Source: Candidatus Poribacteria bacterium
GTDB lineage: Bacteria; Poribacteria; WGA-4E; B28-G17
Direction: 5' to 3'
Length of the DNA stretch: 13,398 bases
NCBI GenBank assembly: GCA_003645735.1
Contig: QNBQ01000012.1
Coordinates: 1 to 13,398, forward strand
The notes under the pieces were generated by a model. The model worked only from the letters and a program-made list of their open reading frames with translations, was not told the DNA's origin and searched no databases. Every line of letters begins with the position of its first letter. Within the stretch, counting starts at the first letter, position 1. Shown here one piece after another: positions 1-5,835 of the stretch. The translations under genes were made by a program, and so were the position numbers.

Positions 1-341
1 GGCGCGGGCCTCCTCAACAGCGCCGTCAGCAGCGAGAAGACGATCACGATCACGCCCACTATCAGGTAGTTGAGCCACAGGGCCAGGTGGCGGGAGGGCT
101 CAGCTCCCTCGGCGGCCCTCTCTATCGGCAGAACCCAGCTTGCGACGATCGACCAAGCCCCCATGACGACGTTGACCCAGCTCAGATGAGCTCTCCTCAG
201 CGCGGCCCAAAGCGCAAACCCCAAAACGATTGCCCCGACGATCGTGAAGTTGATCCCCACCGCCGCCCTGGAAAGCGGCAGGACAAACCCGGCTATGATC
301 GTCCAAACACCCAAAACAAGCGTCACCCATCCCTGCCACAT
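1..341 (-). CDS. SPW-repeat membrane protein (partial, 3' end outside window)
   Basis: Reading the minus strand from ATG at 341 gives an open frame of 113 residues that runs off the left edge. It begins MWQGWVTLVLGVWTIIAG and holds about four hydrophobic segments (residues about 6-23, 29-47, 54-70, 86-108). Two tandem W-x-x-(V/I)-x-x-G-x-W-x-I-(I/V)-A stretches (around residues 5-22 and 54-70) match the repeat of the SPW family, small integral membrane proteins of unknown function. The second copy reads SWVNVVMGAWSIVASWVL. The start is supported by a purine-rich site (GGGAGGGGAG) a few bases upstream and by a strong promoter at 391-420. It diverges from the sulfatase operon. The family call is from pattern memory; the role is unknown. 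Confidence 0.75.
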   Translation of the reverse strand, partial: MWQGWVTLVLGVWTIIAGFVLPLSRAAVGINFTIVGAIVLGFALWAALRRAHLSWVNVVMGAWSIVASWVLPIERAAEGAEPSRHLALWLNYLIVGVIVIVFSLLTALLRRPA

Positions 342-390
342 ATCGACTCCCCTCCCTCGACCTTTTTTGCGGAATTTAACCTCGCAAAGG

Positions 391-420
391 ATTATAAAAC
401 AAATTCTGACCGGAAGTCAA
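391..420 (-). promoter_or_regulatory. Sigma-70-like promoter for the SPW-repeat gene
   Basis: On the minus strand TTGACT (415-420) and a perfect TATAAT (391-396) are separated by 18 bases. Transcription would start near 384 and leave a leader of about 40 bases before the ATG at 341. The region is locally AT-rich in an otherwise GC-rich window. Confidence 0.65.
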
Positions 421-436
421 CAAGGCCGGGCGGGGC

Positions 437-465
437 TTGTATTCGAGCTTCATCCGTGGTATCAT
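437..465 (+). promoter_or_regulatory. Sigma-70-like promoter for the sulfatase operon
   Basis: TTGTAT (437-442) and TATCAT (460-465) are separated by 17 bases on the plus strand. The -10 box matches 5 of 6 consensus bases and the -35 box 3 of 6. It sits about 34 bases before the ATG at 499 and 72 before the GTG at 537, and is back-to-back with the minus-strand promoter. No other promoter is apparent between the four operon genes, so it may serve all of them. Confidence 0.45.
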
Positions 466-498
466 AGCTCGGCGGGATCAAGCGGCGGGGGGAGATGA

Positions 499-561
499 AT
501 GGCCCAAAGGCTTTCACGGCGTGAGGTGTTATCGATGTGGTTGAAAGGGGCACTATCTTAA
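499..561 (+). other. Out-of-frame twin-arginine signal peptide of the sulfatase
   Basis: ATG at 499 has a strong ribosome site (GGGGGGAGA at 487-495) and opens a 20-codon frame starting MAQRLSRREVLSMW and ending at TAA 559-561. The SRREVL segment followed by a short hydrophobic stretch fits a Tat (twin-arginine) export signal, as many bacterial sulfatases of this type carry. The sulfatase body lies in another frame. One extra base near 556-559, for example TCTTTA in place of TCTTA, would join signal and enzyme in a single frame. This is either a true frameshift or a sequence error. Confidence 0.65.
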
Positions 562-1967
562 GCTCGGTCGTTTCGAAAACCGGTTCGAAACCCAAGGGGG
601 ATTACAACGTCTTATTCATCGCCGTCGACGACCTCAGGCCCCAGCTGCGCTGCTACGGCTATGAGCAGATGGTCACGCCGAACCTGGATCGACTGGCCGA
701 AAGCGGGACGCTCTTCATGAGGGCATACTGTCAACAGGCCGTGTGCGCCCCCTCCAGGGCAAGCCTGCTAAGCGGCTGCCGACCCGATACAACGAGGATA
801 TATGACCTCCAAACCCCTCTACGCGACAAATTGCCGAGCGTGGTCACCCTTCCCCAGCTGTTCAGGGAACACGGGTATCATACCGTCTCGCTCGGAAAGG
901 TCTACCATCACGGCTACAAGGACGACCCGCTCGCCTGGAGCGAAACCCCCTGGGAGCCCCCGAACGCCTTCCCCGGCTACGCGCTGGAGGAGAACCTCGA
1001 AATCATGGAGAGATACTGGGAGGCGAGGAGACAGGGGAGACGGATCAAACGGGGGCCGTCCGTTGAGTGCGCCGACCTGCCGGATGAGGCCTACCCCGAC
1101 GGCAAGCTGGCCGAGGAGGCCGTTCAGCGGCTCCGGGCTCTCAAAGATAAGAAGTTCTTCCTGGCGGTCGGGTTTTACAAGCCGCATCTGGCCTTCGCCT
1201 GCCCCAAGAGATACTGGGATCTCTACCCGCCCGAGTCCATCAAACTTCCCGACAACATGTATAAGCCCAAGGGGGCGCCCGATATAGCGATGCACAACTG
1301 GGGCGAGCTGAGGCAATACGCGGGGATACCCGATCGGGGGGAGCTCTCGGAGGAGCAGGCCAAGGAGCTGATCCGCGGGTATTACGCCTGCGTCAGCTTC
1401 CTGGACGCCCAGGTCGGCAAGCTATTGGACGAGCTCGAACGGCTCGGGCTGTGGGAGGAGACGGTGATAATCCTCTGGGGCGACAACGGTTGGAACCTGG
1501 GCGAGCACGGTCTGTGGTGTAAGCATTCGAACTTCGAGACCTCGGTCTGGTGTCCGCTCACGGTCAGGGCGCCGGGTCAGAAGGCGCCCGGGGGCAAGAC
1601 GAAGGCGCTTGTCGAGTTCGTGGACATCTACCCGTCGCTGTGCGACATCTGCGGCCTGCCCAAGCCCGATCACCTGGAGGGGCTGAGCTTCGCGCCGCTG
1701 CTGGACGACCCCGACCTCCCCTGGAAGAAGGCAGCCTTCAGCCAATACCCGAGGGGGAAAGTTATGGGCTACACGATGAGGACGGATCGATACAGATACA
1801 CCGAGTGGATCGATGGGGAAAGCGGCGAGGTCGTAGCCAGGGAGCTTTACGATCACGAGGCCGACCCCGGCGAGAACGTCAACGTCGCCGAGCTGCCCGA
1901 AAACAGGGAGCTCGTCGAAAGGCTGAGCCGGATGTTGCGCGCCGGATGGCGCGCGGCCTTGCCTTGA
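537..1967 (+). CDS. Arylsulfatase, iduronate-2-sulfatase-like (type I formylglycine sulfatase)
   Basis: Hydrolyses sulfate esters, probably on a carbohydrate. The open frame from GTG 537 gives 476 residues. Metal ligands D31-D32 sit in FIAVDDLRP. The formylglycine motif C70-A-P-S-R74 lies in AVCAPSRASLLSG, so the cysteine would be oxidised by a formylglycine-generating enzyme or anaerobic maturase not in this window. K121 and H124/H125 sit in GKVYHHG, and the second metal site is D316-N317 in LWGDNG, followed by H324 and K329. Order and length fit the iduronate-2-sulfatase/choline-sulfatase-like branch. GAGGTG at 523-528 could serve the GTG start, but a Tat signal peptide begins at 499 in another frame, so the natural start is probably 499 with a frameshift near 558. 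The stop is 11 bases before the next gene. The exact substrate cannot be read from the sequence. Confidence 0.92.
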   Translation: MVERGTILSSVVSKTGSKPKGDYNVLFIAVDDLRPQLRCYGYEQMVTPNLDRLAESGTLFMRAYCQQAVCAPSRASLLSGCRPDTTRIYDLQTPLRDKLPSVVTLPQLFREHGYHTVSLGKVYHHGYKDDPLAWSETPWEPPNAFPGYALEENLEIMERYWEARRQGRRIKRGPSVECADLPDEAYPDGKLAEEAVQRLRALKDKKFFLAVGFYKPHLAFACPKRYWDLYPPESIKLPDNMYKPKGAPDIAMHNWGELRQYAGIPDRGELSEEQAKELIRGYYACVSFLDAQVGKLLDELERLGLWEETVIILWGDNGWNLGEHGLWCKHSNFETSVWCPLTVRAPGQKAPGGKTKALVEFVDIYPSLCDICGLPKPDHLEGLSFAPLLDDPDLPWKKAAFSQYPRGKVMGYTMRTDRYRYTEWIDGESGEVVARELYDHEADPGENVNVAELPENRELVERLSRMLRAGWRAALP

Positions 1968-1978
1968 GGAGGGAAGCG

Positions 1979-3394
1979 GTGACGTGGAAGGTCATAGGAG
2001 GTGCTCTGATGACGGCGATCCTCACGGGGATCGTCGGGGCGGCCTTTGGGGCCGTCCCAAACGAGGAGAGGATAAAGCCTCACCCGAAAAACCCGTTTTA
2101 CTGGCAGTATAAGGGCGAACCGGTGCTGCTCCTGGGCGGATCGGACGACGACAACCTCTTCCAATGGACGGGCGAAAAGCTGAGGGGACATCTCGACCTG
2201 CTCAAATCGGTCGGCGGAAACTACGTCAGATGCACGATGAGCTCGCGCGACCCGGGCAACGTCTGGCCTTTCGCCAAGGTCGGCGATAAATACGACCTGG
2301 AGAGGATGAACGACGAGTATTGGAGGAGGTTCGAGGAGTTCCTGGAGGAAACGGCCAGGCGGGATATCATCGTCCAGATAGAGCTTTGGGATCGGTTCGA
2401 CTTCGCCCGCGAGCCGTGGCAGCACAACCCCTTCAACCCCAAAAACAACATCAACTACACCGCACAGGAGAGCGGGCTGAAGGAGAGGATCGACACCCAT
2501 CCCGGCCTGCGCGAGAACGCCTTCTTCCGAACAGTTCCCTCACTGGAGAACAACCAGGTTGTTTTGAAATACCAGCAGGCCTTCGTCGACAAGCTGCTCT
2601 CCATCTCCCTCCGCTACGGCCACGTCTTATATTGCATCGACAACGAGACGAACGAGGATCCCAGATGGCCCGAATACTGGGCGCACTACATCCGGAGGAG
2701 GGCGGAGGAGATGGGGGTCGAGGTGCACGTGACCGAGATGTGGGATCCATGGGATTTAGCCCATCCGATGCACGACAACACCTTCAAACATCCGGAGATT
2801 TACACCTTCGTCGACATCTCCCAGAACAATCATCAGAAGGGGCAAAGACATTACGACAACGCCCTCAAACGGCGCGTGAGCATAGCCGATAACCCCCGTC
2901 CGATGAACAACGTCAAAATCTACGGCGCCGATACGGGCCGGTTCGGGACGACGAGGGACGGCGTGGAGCGGTTCTGGCGTAATATCTTCTGCGGCTGCGC
3001 CTCGGCCCGGTTCCACCGCCCGCCCAGCGGGATAGGCTTGAGCGAGCTGGGACAGAGGATGATCAAAGCCGCCCGCGAGGTGACGAGCGCCTTCGACATC
3101 TTCTCATGCGAGCCGCGCAACGATCTGCTGGGCGATCGGGAGGAGAACGAGGCCTACTGCCTGGCCGAGCCCGGAAGACAATACGCCGTCTACTTCCCGA
3201 ACGGGGGCGAGGTGACGTTGAACCTGAAGGAGGCCCCCTCCGAGCTGACGTTGAGGTGGTATGACATCGACAACCTCCGGTGGTCAGCTCCCCGGGCGGT
3301 TCGGGGCGGCGGAACGCTTAAGCTCAAAACCCCGGGGAGCGGCCAATGGGCAGCGGTTATAACGCGGCTCACCATGAAAGGAGGGGAAGGATGA
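1979..3394 (+). CDS. Exported TIM-barrel glycoside-hydrolase-like protein with C-terminal beta domain
   Basis: The protein has 471 residues from GTG 1979, which has AGGAGGG overlapping the sulfatase stop region. A second candidate start, ATG 2009, also has an AGGAGGTG site. The GTG form is preferred because it gives a full signal peptide: a lysine at residue 4, a hydrophobic run to about 23, and an A-x-A-like cleavage site near AFGA-V. The body resembles cellulase-like/DUF4038-type barrels: residues 47-62 read EPVLLLGGSDDDNLFQ, and DNETNE at 221-226 looks like the acid/base Asn-Glu of clan GH-A on strand 4. A nucleophile glutamate is not obvious. Residues about 393-463 form a beta domain ending LKLKTPGSGQWAAVI, which resembles the end of the apiosidase-like protein two genes downstream. 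Its stop overlaps the next start (ATGA). The substrate is unknown, and activity is inferred. Confidence 0.75.
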   Translation: MTWKVIGGALMTAILTGIVGAAFGAVPNEERIKPHPKNPFYWQYKGEPVLLLGGSDDDNLFQWTGEKLRGHLDLLKSVGGNYVRCTMSSRDPGNVWPFAKVGDKYDLERMNDEYWRRFEEFLEETARRDIIVQIELWDRFDFAREPWQHNPFNPKNNINYTAQESGLKERIDTHPGLRENAFFRTVPSLENNQVVLKYQQAFVDKLLSISLRYGHVLYCIDNETNEDPRWPEYWAHYIRRRAEEMGVEVHVTEMWDPWDLAHPMHDNTFKHPEIYTFVDISQNNHQKGQRHYDNALKRRVSIADNPRPMNNVKIYGADTGRFGTTRDGVERFWRNIFCGCASARFHRPPSGIGLSELGQRMIKAAREVTSAFDIFSCEPRNDLLGDREENEAYCLAEPGRQYAVYFPNGGEVTLNLKEAPSELTLRWYDIDNLRWSAPRAVRGGGTLKLKTPGSGQWAAVITRLTMKGGEG

Positions 3395-4161
3395 AATGGT
3401 CGCTCAACACGTATAAAACTGCCCAGGATTGGGAGCTTGACTACTTGATTGAGATGGCCAAGAAGACCGGCTATCACGGGATAGAGTTTCTCATGGATTA
3501 CAACCAGAGGCACGGGCTGGAGTGGGACACGCCGAGGGAGAGGTGGGACGAGGTCAAGAGGAAGATGGAGGAGGCCGGGCTGGAGTTCGCATCGCTGACG
3601 AGCTGTCAGGTCTTCCACCACCCGACCGAGGAGGAGAGGCGCAAAAGCGTCGAGCGGGTCAAAAGGGTGATCGATATGGCCCATTTCTTCGGATGCAAAC
3701 ACGTCAGGGTTCTGGGGGACAGGTTCACGTCCGAAAACCGGGACGAGGTGATCCGCAACGTGGGGAGCTGTCTGAGGGAGCTGGGCGAATACGCCGAGGA
3801 ATACGGCATAACCGTCTCGATCGAAATGCACGGCAGCTTCACCGATCCCGACCCCGCCCTGGAGGTCATCTCCATAGCCGACAGGCCCAACGTCGGGCTG
3901 GTCTTCAACTGCGTCTGGCCGAACGTGACGATCGAGACGGTCGACGAGTTCCACGACCGGATCATGCCCTACGTGACGATGGTTCACGCGCATCGGGTGG
4001 AGGATCCGGCCACCTTCGAGTTCTACAGGCGGATGTTCGCCAAGCTCAAGGAGAGGGGGTTCGACGGATACATCTCCAACGAGTCGGCCTACACAGGCCC
4101 CGATCCCGAGAAGGTCCTGGCCATGTATGTGGCGCTTTATAGGGCGCTTTCGGGCGAGTGA
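3391..4161 (+). CDS. Sugar phosphate isomerase/epimerase family protein (xylose isomerase-like TIM barrel)
   Basis: The protein has 256 residues from ATG 3391, which overlaps the previous stop as ATGA and is preceded by GGAGGGG. It starts MKWSLNTYKTAQDW, typical of strand 1 of these barrels. Candidate divalent-metal ligands are E145 (SIEMHG), N173 (VFNCVWPN), H199 (MVHAHR) and E231 (ISNESAYTG), close to the ligand order of the AP endonuclease 2/xylose isomerase-like family. The length is usual for the family. Members isomerise or epimerise sugars and inositols, and some are lyases or hydrolases. There is no signal peptide, so it is probably cytoplasmic and acts after sugar release by its operon partners. 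The exact reaction is not determinable from sequence. Confidence 0.85.
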   Translation: MKWSLNTYKTAQDWELDYLIEMAKKTGYHGIEFLMDYNQRHGLEWDTPRERWDEVKRKMEEAGLEFASLTSCQVFHHPTEEERRKSVERVKRVIDMAHFFGCKHVRVLGDRFTSENRDEVIRNVGSCLRELGEYAEEYGITVSIEMHGSFTDPDPALEVISIADRPNVGLVFNCVWPNVTIETVDEFHDRIMPYVTMVHAHRVEDPATFEFYRRMFAKLKERGFDGYISNESAYTGPDPEKVLAMYVALYRALSGE

Positions 4162-4173
4162 GGAGGTGGTTCG

Positions 4174-5739
4174 ATGATAACCGTCCCTATTTTCACGGTC
4201 TTCGAGGCCGAGCTTACGAGCGAGATGGACTACGACAGCCCGCTGTGGGACGTGACGGTGGAGGTGATCTTCACCTCGCCGTCCGGAAAACGGCATGTCG
4301 TGGAGGCTTTTTGGGACGGCGGGAGGACGTGGCGGATCAGGTTCTCGCCGGACGAGGTGGGGGAGTGGAAATGGGAGACGAGGTGTTCGACCGATGACAG
4401 GGGGTTAAAGGGCCGATCCGGCTCGTTCCGATGCGTCCCCTATGAGGGCGATAACCCGCTTTACAAACACGGCCCGATCCGCCTCTCCGACGATCGGCGC
4501 CGCCTCGTCTTCTCCGATGGGACGCCCTTCCTCTGGCTCGCCGACACCGCCTGGAACGGGGTGTTGAAGGCGAAGCCGAGGGATTGGGAGCGTTATCTGG
4601 AGAAGCGGCGCCAGCAAGGGTTCACGGTCATCCAGTTCGTCTCGACCCACTGGCGGGCCTTCCCCCAGGATGAGAACGGCGAGAGAGCCTACACCGGGAC
4701 GGAGCGGATAAAGATCAACCCCCGTTTCTTCAGGAAGCTCGATCCGAAGGTGGAGGCGATCAACCGGCACGGGCTGATCGCCGCGCCCGTCATCCTCTGG
4801 GCGCTGGGGGATATCTCGCCGGGCGTTGCTCTGAAGGAGGAGGACGCGATCAAGCTGGCCGGATACATCGTCGCCAGGTGGGGGGCCTATCAGGTGATCT
4901 GGATACTGGGCGGGGATGGGAACTACAAGGGGGAGCGGGCCGAGCGGTGGAGGAGGATAGGCCGCGCGGTTTTCGGGGATCGGCACGACCGGCTCGTCAC
5001 GATGCATCCGGGCGGGAGGATGTGGGTCGCCGGTGAGTTCCGGGATGAGGAGTGGTATGATTTCATTGGCTATCAAAGCGGGCATGGGGACGGGGTCGAT
5101 CACCTGAGCTGGCTCGTCTTCGGGCCGCCGGCGCGGGAGCGGTCGAAGGAGCCGCCCAGGCCCGTGATCAATTTGGAGCCGAATTACGAGGCGCACCTGG
5201 CCTACCAATCGCGCCGCCCCTTCACGGCCTACCACGTCCGAAGGGCGCTTTACTGGAGCCTGTTGATCTCCCCGACCGCCGGGGTCACCTACGGACATCA
5301 CGGGGTGTGGTTCTGGGCCGAGAGGCCGGAGGTGCCGACCGATCACCCGCACAGCGGGGTCGCCCCGCCGTGGCACGAGGCGATCGGAAGCGAGGGGGCG
5401 AGGTGCGTGGGGCATCTCAGGAAGTTGTTCGATTCGATCCCCTGGTGGAAACTCTGGCCTGCTCAGGAGCTTCTGGCCGAACAGCCCGGCACGCCCCAGG
5501 AGCCGCATAAGTTCATCGCCGCCGCCAAATCCGAGGACGGCTCGCTCGCGGTCATCTACACACCTATGGGAGGGAGGATCATGTTAAACGCCGCGCTTTT
5601 GAAGCTCCCCGCCGCCGCGAGGTGGTTCAATCCCAGGACGGGGGAGTGGAGGGAGGCCGGGAATATAGTTGAGCCGGGGGTTCTAAAACTTCGAACTCCC
5701 GACGACGGAGATTGGGCCTTGGTCATCTCGGCGGATTGA
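4174..5739 (+). CDS. DUF5060/DUF4038 apiosidase-like glycoside hydrolase (GH140-like)
   Basis: The protein has 521 residues. ATG 4174 follows AGGAGGTGG and lies 12 bases after the previous stop. Residues about 1-90 look like the DUF5060 N-terminal beta domain (tryptophan-rich, VGEWKWE at 62-68). Residues about 95-430 are a DUF4038 TIM barrel (DGTPFLWLADTAWNG at 115-129). Candidate catalytic residues are D248 in WILGGDGN and E335 in NLEPNYE, matching the Asp/Glu pair described for GH140 apiosidases. The C-terminal part (about 445-520) is a beta domain like the putative collagen-binding domain common in this family, ending LKLRTPDDGDWALVI. No signal peptide is visible, which is odd beside two partners with export signals: the enzyme may be cytoplasmic and act on imported oligosaccharides. 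Apiose specificity is only family inference. Confidence 0.85.
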   Translation: MITVPIFTVFEAELTSEMDYDSPLWDVTVEVIFTSPSGKRHVVEAFWDGGRTWRIRFSPDEVGEWKWETRCSTDDRGLKGRSGSFRCVPYEGDNPLYKHGPIRLSDDRRRLVFSDGTPFLWLADTAWNGVLKAKPRDWERYLEKRRQQGFTVIQFVSTHWRAFPQDENGERAYTGTERIKINPRFFRKLDPKVEAINRHGLIAAPVILWALGDISPGVALKEEDAIKLAGYIVARWGAYQVIWILGGDGNYKGERAERWRRIGRAVFGDRHDRLVTMHPGGRMWVAGEFRDEEWYDFIGYQSGHGDGVDHLSWLVFGPPARERSKEPPRPVINLEPNYEAHLAYQSRRPFTAYHVRRALYWSLLISPTAGVTYGHHGVWFWAERPEVPTDHPHSGVAPPWHEAIGSEGARCVGHLRKLFDSIPWWKLWPAQELLAEQPGTPQEPHKFIAAAKSEDGSLAVIYTPMGGRIMLNAALLKLPAAARWFNPRTGEWREAGNIVEPGVLKLRTPDDGDWALVISAD

Positions 5740-5742
5740 ACC

Positions 5743-5756
5743 CCCTCAACGGAGGG
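5743..5756. terminator. Hairpin after the apiosidase-like gene
   Basis: CCCTC-AACG-GAGGG is a perfect 5-base stem with a 4-base loop, 4 bases after the TGA of the operon's last gene. There is no T-run, so classic intrinsic termination is uncertain. It may instead protect transcript ends. Confidence 0.35.
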
Positions 5757-5784
5757 CCGAGGCGATCAAAGTATCTCCTGCGCT

Positions 5785-5802
5785 TCCCCTCCATTGAGGG
5801 GA
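5785..5802. terminator. Hairpin between convergent genes
   Basis: TCCCCTC-CATT-GAGGGGA is a perfect 7-base stem with a 4-base loop in the 96-base gap between the plus operon and the converging sigma-factor gene. TTTTCCCC lies about 10 bases to its right on the plus strand. It could act for both directions. Together with the hairpin at 5743-5756 this is all that is visible in the gap. Confidence 0.4.
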
Positions 5803-5835
5803 TCCGACAGGTTTTCCCCACCCAGTCGGCATATA

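Noticed and set aside
1550..1978. Upstream extension of the exported barrel protein inside the sulfatase gene
   Set aside because: It overlaps sulfatase coding sequence in another frame and is arginine/glycine-rich; the GTG 1979 start has a ribosome site and gives a signal peptide.
3190..4296. Long minus-strand open frame (368 codons) across the isomerase region
   Set aside because: It lies opposite well-supported plus-strand genes with ribosome sites and family motifs, has proline/arginine-rich low-complexity content and no domain; an antisense shadow of GC-rich coding.
4405..5508. Minus-strand open frame (367 codons) opposite the apiosidase-like gene
   Set aside because: Same reason: proline/arginine-rich, no motif, and the plus strand encodes a recognisable DUF4038 protein.
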